A model generated the notes under the pieces. It saw only the letters and a list, made by a program, of their open reading frames with translations. It was not told the DNA's origin and searched no databases. From contig NZ_LT629799.1 of assembly GCF_900105785.1 (NCBI RefSeq), positions 930,001-994,000 of the forward strand: 64,000 nucleotides of DNA, written 5' to 3'. This stretch comes from Microlunatus sagamiharensis. Lineage in GTDB: Bacteria > Actinomycetota > Actinomycetes > Propionibacteriales > Propionibacteriaceae. Shown in pieces: positions 1-11,560 of the stretch (positions within the stretch are counted from its first letter, which is position 1; each line of letters opens with the position of its first letter). The position numbers and the translations under genes were made by a program.

Positions 1-1
1 C

Positions 2-1525
2 GTGGCCGCCGGCCTCGAGGCCTCCAAGCCGTTCATCAAGGCCCTGTGCGACGCGCAGGCCGAGCTCGCCGCGCAGTTCCCCAAGGACACCGCGGACTTC
101 CCGATCTTCCTCGACTACAACGACGACGTGTACGCCGCCGTCGAGGAGCGGGCCTCCGCCGGCCTCTCCGAGGTCATGTCGATCGCCGACAAGCAGCAGC
201 GCGAGCAGGCGACCGACGACCTGAAGGACGAGGTCCGGGGCCACCTGGTCGCCAACGGCTTCGAGGGCCGCGAGAAGGAGATCAGCGGCGCCTACCGCGC
301 GCTGACCAAGAAGCTCGTCCGCCAGAAGATCCTGACCGACGGCTTCCGCATCGACGGCCGCGGCGTCCGCGACATCCGCACGCTGTCGGCCGAGGTCGCC
401 GTCGTGCCGCGCGTGCACGGCTCGGCGCTGTTCCAGCGCGGCGAGACCCAGATCCTGGGCATCTCCACGCTGAACATGCTGGGCATGGAGCAGAAGCTCG
501 ACACGCTCGCGCCGCAGACGACCAAGCGCTACATGCACAACTACAACTTCCCGCCGTACAGCACCGGTGAGACCGGTCGTGTGGGCTCGCCCAAGCGCCG
601 CGAGATCGGCCACGGCGCGCTCGCCGAGCGTGCCCTGGTGCCGGTGCTGCCGACGCGCGAGGAGTTCCCGTACGCCATCCGTCAGGTCTCGGAGGCGCTC
701 GGCTCCAACGGCTCCACCTCGATGGGCTCGGTCTGCGCCTCGACGCTGGCCCTGCTCAACGCCGGTGTGCCGCTGCGCGCGCCGGTCGCCGGCATCGCGA
801 TGGGCCTGGTCAGCGACACCGTCGACGGCCAGACCCGCTACGTCGCGCTGACCGACATCCTGGGTGCCGAGGACGCGTTCGGCGACATGGACTTCAAGGT
901 CGCCGGCACCTCGCAGTTCATCACCGCGCTGCAGCTGGACACCAAGCTCGACGGCGTCCCGTCCGACGTCCTGGCCGGCGCGCTGACGCAGGCCAAGGAG
1001 GCGCGCACCGCGATCCTGGAGGTCATGGCCGAGGCCATCGACACCCCGGACGAGATGAGCCTCTACGCGCCGCGGATCATCACGATCACGATCCCGGTCG
1101 ACAAGATCGGCGAGGTCATCGGCCCGAAGGGCAAGGTGATCAACCAGATCCAGGACGACACCGGTGCGCAGATCAGCATCGAGGACGACGGCACGATCTA
1201 CGTCGGTGCGGACTCCGGCGACAAGGCCGAGGCCGCGCGGGCGATGATCAACGCGATCGCCAACCCGACGATGCCGGAGAAGGGCGAGCGCTACCTGGGC
1301 ACGGTCGTCAAGCTGACCGCGTTCGGCGCCTTCGTCTCGCTGCTGCCGGGCAAGGACGGCCTGCTGCACATCTCGAAGCTCCGCCCGCTCGCGGGCGGCC
1401 AGCGCGTCGAGAGCGTGGAGGACGTCCTGAGCGTCGGCCAGAAGCTCCAGGTCGAGATCAGCGAGGTCGACGACCGCGGCAAGCTCTCGCTCGTCCCGGT
1501 GGTCGAGGAGCCGGTCGCCGTCTGA
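2..1525 (+). CDS. pnp: Polyribonucleotide nucleotidyltransferase, 3' part
   Basis: PNPase degrades RNA 3' to 5' using phosphate in the cytoplasm. The gene runs in from the left edge, so about the first 230 residues of a roughly 740-aa protein are missing. The apparent GTG at position 2 is only the first full codon. What is visible is the end of the first RNase PH domain and helical linker, the catalytic second RNase PH domain, a KH domain with its GxxG loop (IGPKGK, about residue 373 of the visible part) and a C-terminal S1 domain ([13 protein letters not shown], about 430-500). pepR follows after 38 bp, as usual in actinobacteria. Confidence 0.97.
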   Translation: MAAGLEASKPFIKALCDAQAELAAQFPKDTADFPIFLDYNDDVYAAVEERASAGLSEVMSIADKQQREQATDDLKDEVRGHLVANGFEGREKEISGAYRALTKKLVRQKILTDGFRIDGRGVRDIRTLSAEVAVVPRVHGSALFQRGETQILGISTLNMLGMEQKLDTLAPQTTKRYMHNYNFPPYSTGETGRVGSPKRREIGHGALAERALVPVLPTREEFPYAIRQVSEALGSNGSTSMGSVCASTLALLNAGVPLRAPVAGIAMGLVSDTVDGQTRYVALTDILGAEDAFGDMDFKVAGTSQFITALQLDTKLDGVPSDVLAGALTQAKEARTAILEVMAEAIDTPDEMSLYAPRIITITIPVDKIGEVIGPKGKVINQIQDDTGAQISIEDDGTIYVGADSGDKAEAARAMINAIANPTMPEKGERYLGTVVKLTAFGAFVSLLPGKDGLLHISKLRPLAGGQRVESVEDVLSVGQKLQVEISEVDDRGKLSLVPVVEEPVAV

Positions 1526-1540
1526 GCACGCACTCCTCCC

Positions 1541-1557
1541 ACGACGCACGGCGTCGT
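1541..1557 (+). terminator. Small hairpin between pnp and pepR
   Basis: A perfect 7-bp stem (ACGACGC/GCGTCGT) with a 3-nt loop lies 15 nt after the pnp stop and 6 nt before the pepR ATG. There is no T-tract. It could attenuate read-through from pnp or affect pepR initiation, which lacks an obvious Shine-Dalgarno sequence. The function is inferred. Confidence 0.4.
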
Positions 1558-1563
1558 CCAGCG

Positions 1564-2823
1564 ATGGACGGCGCCGTGCTTCGTACGGTGCTGCCCCACG
1601 GGCTCACCGTCGTCACGGAGGCCATGACCTCCAGCCGCACCTTCAGCGTCGGCGTGTTCGCCGGTGTCGGGTCGCGGCACGAGAGCGCGGCGCGCCACGG
1701 GGCGTCGCACTTCCTCGAGCACGTGCTGTTCAAGGGCACGCGCCGGCGCACCGCCGAGCAGATCTCCGCGGCCGTGGAGTCGCGCGGCGGCGAGCTGAAC
1801 GCGTACACCACCAAGGAGTACACGTGCTTCTACGCCCGGGTGCTCGCCGACGACGGTGACGTCGCGGTCGACGTCCTGACCGACATGGTCACCGCGTCGC
1901 GAGTCCGCAGCGCCGACGTCGACGCCGAGCGCGCGGTCATCCTGGACGAGATCGCCATGCACGCCGACGACCCGTCCGAGGTCGTCGCCGAGCAGGTCGC
2001 CGACGCGGTCTTCGCCGGGTCCGGGCTCGGCAAGATGGTCATCGGCTCGCCCGCCTCCATCGAGGCGATGTCGCGCGACCTGGTCGTGCGCCACTGGCGC
2101 CAGCACTACCGGCCGGGCTCGCTCGTGGTCGCGGCCGCGGGCGACGTCGACCACGACCGCCTCGTCGAGCAGGTCGCCGCGCTCGACGCCATGCCGGTCG
2201 ACGGACCCGAGCCCCGCCCGGTCCGGGCCCTGCCCGCGGTCGAGCGCCCCGCGCTCGTCGTCACGCGCCGCCGCGTCGAGCAGGTGCAGGCCGTGCTGGC
2301 CTACCCGGGCGCCGGGCTCTTCGACGACCGCCGCCACGCCGCCGGCCTGCTGGCCGCCGTGCTCGGCGGAGGCATGGCGTCGCGGCTGTTCGTCGAGGTC
2401 CGCGAGCGGCGCGGCCTCACCTACGGCATCGACGCGGGGGAGACCACCTACTCCGACGCCGGCATGTGGAGCGTCGAGTTCGCCTGCGCGCCCGACCGGC
2501 TCGCCACGATCCTCGACGTCGTCGCCGACCAGCTCGACCGGGTCGTCGCCGACGGCGTCACCGCGACCGAGCTCGCCGACGCCAAGAGCCAGATGCGCGG
2601 GCAGACCGTGCTGTCCTACGAGAGCCCCTCCAGCCGGATGGGACGGATCGGCACCGCCGCCCTGCTGGGCGACGGGCGGTCGCTGGACGAGGTCCTCGCC
2701 CGCTATGACGCGGTCACCCCCGAGGAGCTGCGCCTGGAGGCCGCCCGCCTCTTCGGCCAGCGGCCGACGCTCGGGCTCGTCGGGCCGCGCGTCCCGTCCG
2801 CCGTCACGCGCCGCTGGGGCTGA
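1564..2823 (+). CDS. pepR: M16-family zinc peptidase (PepR-like)
   Basis: This 419-aa protein is a pitrilysin/processing-peptidase-type zinc protease. The inverted zinc motif HFLEH is at residues 49-53, and the third ligand region (ERAVILDEI) lies about 75 residues later. A second, inactive M16 domain follows with the conserved RxxRGLTYG-type segment near residue 280. The length fits the single-chain bacterial family. It sits directly downstream of pnp, the standard actinobacterial arrangement, and is probably co-transcribed. The physiological substrate is unknown. The ATG has no clear Shine-Dalgarno sequence and follows a hairpin. Confidence 0.9.
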   Translation: MDGAVLRTVLPHGLTVVTEAMTSSRTFSVGVFAGVGSRHESAARHGASHFLEHVLFKGTRRRTAEQISAAVESRGGELNAYTTKEYTCFYARVLADDGDVAVDVLTDMVTASRVRSADVDAERAVILDEIAMHADDPSEVVAEQVADAVFAGSGLGKMVIGSPASIEAMSRDLVVRHWRQHYRPGSLVVAAAGDVDHDRLVEQVAALDAMPVDGPEPRPVRALPAVERPALVVTRRRVEQVQAVLAYPGAGLFDDRRHAAGLLAAVLGGGMASRLFVEVRERRGLTYGIDAGETTYSDAGMWSVEFACAPDRLATILDVVADQLDRVVADGVTATELADAKSQMRGQTVLSYESPSSRMGRIGTAALLGDGRSLDEVLARYDAVTPEELRLEAARLFGQRPTLGLVGPRVPSAVTRRWG

Positions 2824-2911
2824 GCCGCGACCCGGCCGCCGTCGTCCGGTGGTCGAGAGGCGCGACCGGCGGGCCCGCCCCGGGCCGCGGCGTGCCGTAG
2901 CGTTCGCGGTC

Positions 2912-5692
2912 GTGCTGATCGGCCGCGAGGACGAGACCGCGACCCTCCGGGCGGTCCTCGACCGCGTCCGTGCCGGCGGGAGCGAGGTCGTGGTCGTGTC
3001 CGGCGAGCCGGGCATCGGCAAGACGGCCCTGCTGCAGGAGCTCCGCTCGGCCGCGACGGGGGTGCGGGTGCTCGCCACGACGGGCGTCGAGGGCGAGTCC
3101 GACATCCCGTACGCGCACCTGGCCGACGTGTTCCGGGGCGCCCACGACGACATCGCGGCGCTGCCCGAGCGGCAGGCGGCCGCGCTGGCGAGCGCCTTCG
3201 CCTTCGGCCCCTCCGTGCCGGCGGACCGCTTCGTCATCTCGGTCGCCGTCCTGACCCTGCTGAGCGCGGTGGCGGCCCGCGGTCCGCTGCTGCTGGTCGT
3301 GGACGACCTCCAGTGGGTCGACCGCGCCTCGCGCGAGGCCCTGCTCTTCGTCGCCCACCGGCTCCAGGCCGAGCCGGTCGGGATGGTCCTCGCGGTCCGG
3401 CCCCGGGCCGAGGTCGTGGCCCGGCTCGACCGCTTCCGCCGCATCGAGCTCCGCGGGCTCGCCCCCGCCGACGCCCGGCGGATGGTCGAGCAGGTCAGGG
3501 ACGTCCGTGGCCGCGCCGACACCGAGGCGCTGGTCGTGGGCTCGGGCGGCAACCCGCTGGCGCTGCTCGAGCTGCCGCTCGCCCGCCGTGGCCGGACGGG
3601 GCTCCTGCGTCGCCGGGGGACCCCGATGCCGCTGACCGCGACGCTGGAGACGTTGTTCAGCGACACCGCGCACGAGCTGCCCGGGCGCACCCGGGACGCG
3701 CTGCTGCTCCTGGCTGTCCTGGGGCCGGTGCCCGACGCGGTGCTCCGGCTGGCGCTGCTCGGCCACGGACTGGCTCCCGAGGACCTCGACGAGGCCGTGC
3801 GCGCCGGCCTGGTGGTGCACGAGCTCGGACGCCCGGACTTCCGCCACCCGCTGGTGCGCTCGGCGGTCTACCAGTCGAGCGCGTCGGAGCGCCGCCGCTC
3901 GGCGCACCTCGTCGCCGCGCGCGCCCTGGATGGCGCGGCCGTGCCCAACGCCGAGGAGCGTCGGGCCTGGCACCTGGTGTGGGCGGGGGCGAGCGCCGAC
4001 GAGGACCTCGCCGCGCGGCTGGAGAGCACCGGCGACGCCCAGCTGCTGGCCGCCGACTTCACCTCGACCGGGCACCTCTTCCAGCTCAGCGCGCTGCTCA
4101 GCGACGACGACGCCACCCGGGCCGGGCGCCTGGTCAAGGCGGCGCACGCGACGCGGCTGGCCGGCGAGATCGACGAGTGCCGCTCGCTCATGGTGCAGGC
4201 GAGCGGGCTGGCGTCCGACCCGGCGACCGTGCTGTTCCTGCAGTACCTCATCTGCAGGCTCGACCTGTGGGCCGGCGACCGGCTGCAGAGCCGCGACCGG
4301 TTGCTCGAGCTCGTCCGCACCCACGAGGCCGCGGGCGTCGTGCTCGACCCCTACATGCACTCCGACGTCGCCCTCGGCAGCGTGGAGATCGGGGACTTCT
4401 CCGTCGCCGACGACCTCTCGGCCGCCGCGGTGGAGCGCGCGGTCGCCGGCGGCGGACCGGTCCCGCTGGGGATCGCCGTGGTCCGCGCCATGGTGCGGGC
4501 CTTCCTGGGCGACCCGGGGGCGACCGTGTCGCTGGAGGCCCGGGCCGGTGAGCTCGACGTGGTCGACCCGGTGACGACCGACCGCGACGAGCAGGTCCTG
4601 CTGCTCGCCGGCGTCGCCCACCTCGCCGCGGAGGACGTCGAGCGCGCCGGGACGCTGCTGCAGCGTGCCGTCGTGACCGCGCGGACCCACGGGGCGGTGG
4701 GCATGCTGCCCTTCCGCCTCGGGCGGCTCTCGGCCTTCGAGTTCTGGGTCGGGGACTGGGGCATGTCCGCCGCCCACAGCCACGAGGCGCTCACCCTGGC
4801 CGGGGACACCGGCTGGCGGGGCGAGCGGCTGCACAGCCTGCTGGCCTGCGCCCGCACGGAGGCGCTCACCGGTGCCGCGCAGCGGTGCCGCGGCCACCTC
4901 GACGAGGCCCTCGCGCTCGCCGAGGTCGAACGGAGCTCGGCCTACCTCGCGACGGCGTACGCGGGCCTCGCCTCGCTGGAGCTCGCCTCCCAGGAGGTCG
5001 CGGCGGCCGCCGCCGCCGGTCGGCGCGTGGAGGACTTCTCCCGGCGCTCCGGCATGGTCGACAACCCGCTGGTCTGGTGGACGGGCGACCTGGTCGAGGC
5101 GCTCGTGGCCGACGGGCAGGTCGAGGAGGCCGCCGAGCTGGTCCGCGGCCGCGCCGAGGTGCCGTCCGCCCGTCCGGTGCTCAGGGCCGTCCTGGCCCGC
5201 TGCCGCGCGCTCGTGCAACCCGACCGCTTCCTCGAGCACGTGGATGAGGCGCACCGCTGGCACGCGCGGGCGCGGATGCCGTACGAGCGGGCGCGGACCG
5301 ACCTCGTCCTCGGGCGGATGCTGCGCCGGCAGCGGTCGGCGGGAGCCCGCGAGCCCCTCGCCCGGGCGCTGCGCACGTTCGAGCAGCTCGGTGCGCTGCC
5401 GTGGGCCGAGCAGGCGCGCTCCGAGCTGCGCGCGTCCGGGGTCCGGCTCGCGGCGCCGACCCGCGGGCTCTCGGAGCTGACCCCGCAGGAGCTGCAGGTG
5501 ACCCTGGCGGTCGCGCGGGGGCTCAGCAACAAGGAGGTCGCCGGCCAGCTCTTCCTGAGCGTGAAGACCATCGAGTACCACCTGGGCAAGGCCTACCTGA
5601 AGCTCGGCGTCGCCCGGCGCGGCCAGCTGGCCGCCCTGCTCGCGACGCAGGCCCCGTGGGTCGAGCCCGCCGCCGGGCACCAGGGGCCCTAG
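2912..5692 (+). CDS. Large ATP-binding LuxR-family (LAL) transcriptional regulator
   Basis: A 926-aa LAL-type regulator. The N-terminal AAA/NACHT-like ATPase has Walker A GEPGIGKTA (about 31-39) and Walker B LLLVVDDLQW (about 127-136). A long TPR-like helical middle follows, and a C-terminal LuxR helix-turn-helix (LTPQELQVTLAVARGLSNKE onward, about 855-915). The frame is open upstream to 2705, but homology-like sequence begins with IGRED, so GTG 2912 was chosen. A TAGCGT -10-like hexamer ends 8 nt before it, suggesting a nearly leaderless transcript. The inducer is unknown. The only downstream candidate target is the unrecognised gene at 5803, with a direct repeat between them. Confidence 0.85.
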   Translation: MLIGREDETATLRAVLDRVRAGGSEVVVVSGEPGIGKTALLQELRSAATGVRVLATTGVEGESDIPYAHLADVFRGAHDDIAALPERQAAALASAFAFGPSVPADRFVISVAVLTLLSAVAARGPLLLVVDDLQWVDRASREALLFVAHRLQAEPVGMVLAVRPRAEVVARLDRFRRIELRGLAPADARRMVEQVRDVRGRADTEALVVGSGGNPLALLELPLARRGRTGLLRRRGTPMPLTATLETLFSDTAHELPGRTRDALLLLAVLGPVPDAVLRLALLGHGLAPEDLDEAVRAGLVVHELGRPDFRHPLVRSAVYQSSASERRRSAHLVAARALDGAAVPNAEERRAWHLVWAGASADEDLAARLESTGDAQLLAADFTSTGHLFQLSALLSDDDATRAGRLVKAAHATRLAGEIDECRSLMVQASGLASDPATVLFLQYLICRLDLWAGDRLQSRDRLLELVRTHEAAGVVLDPYMHSDVALGSVEIGDFSVADDLSAAAVERAVAGGGPVPLGIAVVRAMVRAFLGDPGATVSLEARAGELDVVDPVTTDRDEQVLLLAGVAHLAAEDVERAGTLLQRAVVTARTHGAVGMLPFRLGRLSAFEFWVGDWGMSAAHSHEALTLAGDTGWRGERLHSLLACARTEALTGAAQRCRGHLDEALALAEVERSSAYLATAYAGLASLELASQEVAAAAAAGRRVEDFSRRSGMVDNPLVWWTGDLVEALVADGQVEEAAELVRGRAEVPSARPVLRAVLARCRALVQPDRFLEHVDEAHRWHARARMPYERARTDLVLGRMLRRQRSAGAREPLARALRTFEQLGALPWAEQARSELRASGVRLAAPTRGLSELTPQELQVTLAVARGLSNKEVAGQLFLSVKTIEYHLGKAYLKLGVARRGQLAALLATQAPWVEPAAGHQGP

Positions 5693-5697
5693 GCGGT

Positions 5698-5723
5698 GCG
5701 GACCAGGGTCCCGCGGACCAGGG
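5698..5723 (+). promoter_or_regulatory. 11-bp direct repeat upstream of the 5803 gene
   Basis: GCGGACCAGGG occurs at 5698-5708 and again at 5713-5723, a 15-bp period, starting 6 nt after the LuxR-type regulator ends. A TAACGT -10-like hexamer at 5757-5762 would place the repeat about 45-70 bp upstream of a start site. That is where a LuxR-type activator could bind. The operator role is inferred. Confidence 0.35.
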
Positions 5724-5756
5724 ATTCCTCTGATGCGGGGGCGGGCGACGCGCTCG

Positions 5757-5762
5757 TAACGT
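5757..5762 (+). promoter_or_regulatory. Candidate -10 element for the 5803 gene
   Basis: TAACGT fits the actinobacterial TAnnnT -10 pattern, with a leader of about 35 nt to ATG 5803. No convincing -35 is visible, which would suit an activator-dependent promoter. Confidence 0.35.
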
Positions 5763-5802
5763 CGTCCTCGAGACCGGGCCCGCACACCGACGAGGGGGGA
5801 CG

Positions 5803-8523
<2,721 letters not shown>

Positions 8524-8563
8524 GCCGACCGGACGCAGCCGACCCGGACCGGCCACACCTCGC

Positions 8564-8620
8564 CGAGCGGTAGGTCTCCGCGTCCGACGCGTCGTACGAG
8601 GCGCGGCAACCTACCGCTCG
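8564..8620. terminator. 12-bp inverted repeat between convergent genes
   Basis: CGAGCGGTAGGT at 8564-8575 is perfectly inverted at 8609-8620. The 33-nt interior contains a further palindrome (CGACGCGTCG, 8585-8594). It lies between two converging genes and probably ends transcription from both sides. There is no T-tract, as is common in these genomes. Confidence 0.6.
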
Positions 8621-8632
8621 ACGAGGAGGAGG

Positions 8633-9184
8633 TCACGCCCCGAGGCCCGCGTGCAGGCGGAGCTGCTCGAGCGTGACCGAGCCGTCCTCGGCGCCGATCG
8701 TGCGGCTCGCGCCGTCGGGCTCCCAGCCCGCCACGGCGAGGAACCGGCGCAGCTCGACGTCACCGGCGAGCACCCACCACCGGGCGCGGGCGAAGCCGTC
8801 GGCCCGCAGGGTGTCGGCGCAGGCGTTCAGGAGGCGGGAGCCGTGGCCCTGGCGCCGTGCCGGCGGGTCGACCCAGAACTGGTCCACCTCGCCGTCCGCC
8901 CCGGCCCGGGCGTCCGGGTCGTCCGAGGGGCCGGTCGTCGCGAAGCCCACCACCCGGCCCTGGCCCGCCACGGCGACGAGGACGCGACGGCGGGCGTCGG
9001 CCGGACGGGCCAGCACCTGCTCCCAGGCCCGCACCATGGCCGGCTCGTCGACCTCGGCGAGCAGCGCGCCGCCGAGCTCCGGCGGCAGGTCGAGCCAGGC
9101 CCGGCGCTGCACCGCCGCGACCGCGGACGCCTCGCCCGGCCAGGCGAGCCGTACGGAGTCCGCGACGGGCTGGGGTTCGGGCAC
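8633..9184 (-). CDS. GNAT-family N-acetyltransferase
   Basis: An 183-aa acetyl-CoA-dependent acyltransferase. The acetyl-CoA-binding motif A is RRQGHGSRLLNA near residue 112, preceded by the VDQFWVDPPA strand. The substrate is unknown. The GTG start is exactly 6 nt downstream of a TAGCAT hexamer, so it is probably read from a leaderless mRNA. It is divergent from the MFS transporter and convergent with the DUF2993 gene. Confidence 0.85.
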   Translation of the reverse strand: MPEPQPVADSVRLAWPGEASAVAAVQRRAWLDLPPELGGALLAEVDEPAMVRAWEQVLARPADARRRVLVAVAGQGRVVGFATTGPSDDPDARAGADGEVDQFWVDPPARRQGHGSRLLNACADTLRADGFARARWWVLAGDVELRRFLAVAGWEPDGASRTIGAEDGSVTLEQLRLHAGLGA

Positions 9185-9190
9185 GCGGTG

Positions 9191-9196
9191 ATGCTA
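9191..9196 (-). promoter_or_regulatory. -10 element of leaderless acetyltransferase gene
   Basis: On the minus strand TAGCAT is followed by exactly 6 nt and the GTG at 9184, placing the start site at or next to the start codon. Confidence 0.5.
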
Positions 9197-9270
9197 CCGA
9201 GACGCCGGTGTGGTCCAGATCACGCGGCACCAGCCGTAACGACCCCGGCGACCGACGCGATGTCCTGGTC

Positions 9271-9318
9271 GAAGTCGGCGCCCTACCTGAACCCCCGAGC
9301 AGGCATGGCGCCGACTTC
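9271..9318. repeat. Hairpin element, copy 1, with conserved loop
   Basis: A perfect 12-bp stem (GAAGTCGGCGCC, 9271-9282, with GGCGCCGACTTC, 9307-9318) encloses a 24-nt loop. The loop contains CCTGAACCCCCGAGCAG at 9286-9302. The same 17-mer is the loop of a second hairpin at 11518-11560 whose stem is different. The element lies 43 bp upstream of the MFS -10 box. Confidence 0.6.
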
Positions 9319-9360
9319 TTCGCGTCCCGACCCGCCTGGAGCACCTCGGCGGCACCGCCC

Positions 9361-9366
9361 TAGGTT
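9361..9366 (+). promoter_or_regulatory. Candidate -10 element for the MFS gene
   Basis: TAGGTT in CCTAGGTTGGCG, about 47 nt before ATG 9414. It resembles the dapB -10 context. No -35 is clear. Confidence 0.4.
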
Positions 9367-9413
9367 GGCGGGGCCCGTCGACCGGCGGGCGTCGGCACCC
9401 CGAGGAGCACCCG

Positions 9414-10868
9414 ATGGCGGCTGAGACCGACCGGACCGACCAGACCGACGAGACCGACCAGTCCCAGCAGACCGAGGGAGACGGCGCCTCCGGCGTCTCC
9501 CAGGCGCTCACCGGGCGGATGCTCATGGCGGCCGTGGTCTCGGCGATCTCCGCGCTGCTGTACGGCTACGACACCGGCATCATCTCCGGCGCGCTGCTGC
9601 AGATCCGGCGCGACTTCGAGACCGGCAACGGCATGGAGCAGGTGATCGCGGCCAGCATTCTCTTCGGCGCGGTGCTCGGCGCCTTCACCTGCAGCCAGCT
9701 CTCGGAGCGGCAGGGCCGCCGCAAGACGATCCTCATCGTCTCCGGGGTGTTCGTGCTGGGCACGCTGCTCTGCTCCGTCGCCCCCAACGCGACGGCGCTC
9801 TCGCTGGCCCGGATCGTGCTCGGGTTCGCGGTGGGCGGCGCGACCCAGGTCGTCCCGATGTACGTGGCCGAGCTCGCGCCGGCCCGCAAGCGCGGACGCC
9901 TCGTGCTCACCTTCCAGCTCGGCATCGGCGTCGGCATCGTGCTCGCCACCCTGGTCGGCGCCAGCGAGGCCTCGCCCTGGCGCGTCTCGGTGGGAGCCGC
10001 CGCGGTGCCGGCGGCGATCATGCTCGTCCTGATGCTTCGGCTGCCCGAGAGCCCGCGCTGGCTGGTCAAGGCCGACCGGCGCGACGACGCCCGGGAGGCC
10101 CTGCGCGGCGTGCGCGAGGACGGCAGCGACCTCGACGCCGAGCTCGACGAGATCGTGGGCCTCGAGGAGGAGGAGCGCTCCGCCGGGCGGGAGAACCGCG
10201 GCTGGCGCGGTCTGCGGAAGCCCTGGGTCCGCCCGGCGCTGGTCGTGGGCTGCGGCATCGCCGTCTTCACCCAGCTCAGCGGCATCGAGATGATCATTTA
10301 CTACGCGCCCACGATCCTGACCGACAACGGCTTCTCCGAGAGCGCCGCCCTGCGGGTCAGCCTCGCGCTGGGCGTGACCTACCTGGTGATGATGATCGTG
10401 GGCCTGACGATCGTCGACAAGGTCGGGCGCCGTCGGCTCACGCTGATCATGGTCCCGGGCGCCGCGCTCGCCCTGGCCGTGCTCGGCACGCTGTTCGTCA
10501 CCGGCCACAGCGGCCGCGGCGACATCGGCCTGATCGTCGCCTGCCTGGTCGTGTTCATGTTCTTCAACGCCGGTGGGCTGCAGCTGATGGGCTGGCTGAC
10601 GGGCAGCGAGATCTACCCGCTGGGCGTGCGCAGCGCCGGCACGAGCGCCCAGTCGATGACGTTGTGGGCCACGAACATGCTGATCACCCTGACCGTGCTG
10701 ACCATGATCGAGGGCATCGGCGTCGGCCCGACCATGTGGGTCTACGCCGGCTTCAACGTGGCGGCCTGGATCTTCGTCTTCCTGCGCATGCCCGAGCTGA
10801 CCGGGCACAGCCTCGAGGGTATCGAGAGCCGGCTGCGCGAGGGCCGCTTCAAGCCCAAGGACTTCTGA
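9414..10868 (+). CDS. MFS sugar-porter family transporter
   Basis: A 484-aa, 12-helix major facilitator of the sugar porter family (XylE/GalP/IolT type), probably a proton symporter in the membrane. Family signatures present are GYDTGIISGAL in helix 1, SERQGRRKTI in loop 2-3, PESPRWL after helix 6, and VDKVGRRRLT in loop 8-9. The first 25 residues are a Thr/Asp/Gln-rich repeat (TDRTDQTDETDQ) from tandem GACCGA-like DNA, an unusual cytoplasmic tail. The start has GAGGAG eight nt upstream. The substrate, a hexose, pentose or inositol, cannot be told. No metabolic gene is adjacent. Confidence 0.9.
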   Translation: MAAETDRTDQTDETDQSQQTEGDGASGVSQALTGRMLMAAVVSAISALLYGYDTGIISGALLQIRRDFETGNGMEQVIAASILFGAVLGAFTCSQLSERQGRRKTILIVSGVFVLGTLLCSVAPNATALSLARIVLGFAVGGATQVVPMYVAELAPARKRGRLVLTFQLGIGVGIVLATLVGASEASPWRVSVGAAAVPAAIMLVLMLRLPESPRWLVKADRRDDAREALRGVREDGSDLDAELDEIVGLEEEERSAGRENRGWRGLRKPWVRPALVVGCGIAVFTQLSGIEMIIYYAPTILTDNGFSESAALRVSLALGVTYLVMMIVGLTIVDKVGRRRLTLIMVPGAALALAVLGTLFVTGHSGRGDIGLIVACLVVFMFFNAGGLQLMGWLTGSEIYPLGVRSAGTSAQSMTLWATNMLITLTVLTMIEGIGVGPTMWVYAGFNVAAWIFVFLRMPELTGHSLEGIESRLREGRFKPKDF

Positions 10869-10886
10869 GCCCGTCGCTTGGGAGGG

Positions 10887-11483
10887 TCAGGAGTAGTACG
10901 GCTGGGTCTGCGCCGGGTCCGTCCGCACCACGTCGAGACCCGGGGTCCCGAGGAGCGCCGCCACCGCGGCCTCCTCGGCACCGACCCCCGCCCAGTGCGG
11001 GTCGACGTCGGCGGCGAGGCACCACCGGTGGTCGGTGGGCCAGACGAAGGCGGGCGGCACGAGCAGCCCGTCGCCGACGTCGCGCTCCCAGTCCTGGAGG
11101 TCGTCCAGCCGACCGTGGAGGAGCGCGTAGCGGCGCACCGAGCCGAGCTCGGCGTCGACGAGGTCCAGCAGGGGCAGCGCGGGCGGGATGGCGATGCTGC
11201 CGCCGTAGCCCTCCCAGACCGCACACCAGCAGTCGTCCGGCGTCGAGGTGAAGCCCGCGAGCACGGAGAGGGCCCGCCGGGCCTGGTCGAGGTCGCTCGG
11301 GCGGTCGTGGGGCAGGTCCTGGTCGGCCTCGGACTGCCCGGGCCGCACGGGGTCGGGGACGAAGCGCAGCCGCGCGTACGCGGCGAAGCCGTCGGGCCCG
11401 AGCCCCACCAGCCGCGTCCAGGGCACCGGGCTGCGGAGCAGCCAGTCCGCGGGTCCGAGGTCGTGCGACCAACGCAGGGCCAT
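10887..11483 (-). CDS. Hypothetical protein, 198 aa
   Basis: Not assigned to a family. ATG 11483 was chosen because a TACGGT hexamer lies exactly 6 nt upstream, indicating a leaderless mRNA. The frame stays open further upstream without start support. The protein is soluble, acidic and Trp-rich (MALRWSHDLG, DDCWCAVWEGYG, HRWCLAADVDPHW), with a central ALLHGRLDDL segment. The pattern resembles SMI1/immunity-like or regulatory proteins only loosely. It is convergent with the MFS gene and divergent from rnj. Confidence 0.7.
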   Translation of the reverse strand: MALRWSHDLGPADWLLRSPVPWTRLVGLGPDGFAAYARLRFVPDPVRPGQSEADQDLPHDRPSDLDQARRALSVLAGFTSTPDDCWCAVWEGYGGSIAIPPALPLLDLVDAELGSVRRYALLHGRLDDLQDWERDVGDGLLVPPAFVWPTDHRWCLAADVDPHWAGVGAEEAAVAALLGTPGLDVVRTDPAQTQPYYS

Positions 11484-11489
11484 CAGCGA

Positions 11490-11495
11490 ACCGTA
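11490..11495 (-). promoter_or_regulatory. -10 element of leaderless 198-aa gene
   Basis: TACGGT on the minus strand, then 6 nt (TCGCTG), then ATG 11483. Confidence 0.5.
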
Positions 11496-11517
11496 CGAGC
11501 CGCCGGAGGAGAAGGGA

Positions 11518-11560
11518 TCCACAGGGCCGCCTGAACCCCCGAGCAGACGGACCCTGTGGA
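11518..11560. repeat. Hairpin element, copy 2, with conserved loop
   Basis: TCCACAGGG (11518-11526) pairs with CCCTGTGGA (11552-11560), and CCG/CGG continues the stem past one bulged A. The loop is CCTGAACCCCCGAGCAG (11530-11546), identical over 17 nt to copy 1, while the stem is unrelated. It lies between the divergent 198-aa gene and rnj. Confidence 0.6.

Noticed and set aside
1291-5785. Long minus-strand frames across pepR and the LAL regulator
   Set aside because: They have low-complexity Arg/Ser or Gly/Arg composition. The plus strand has clear M16 peptidase, ATPase and LuxR motifs.
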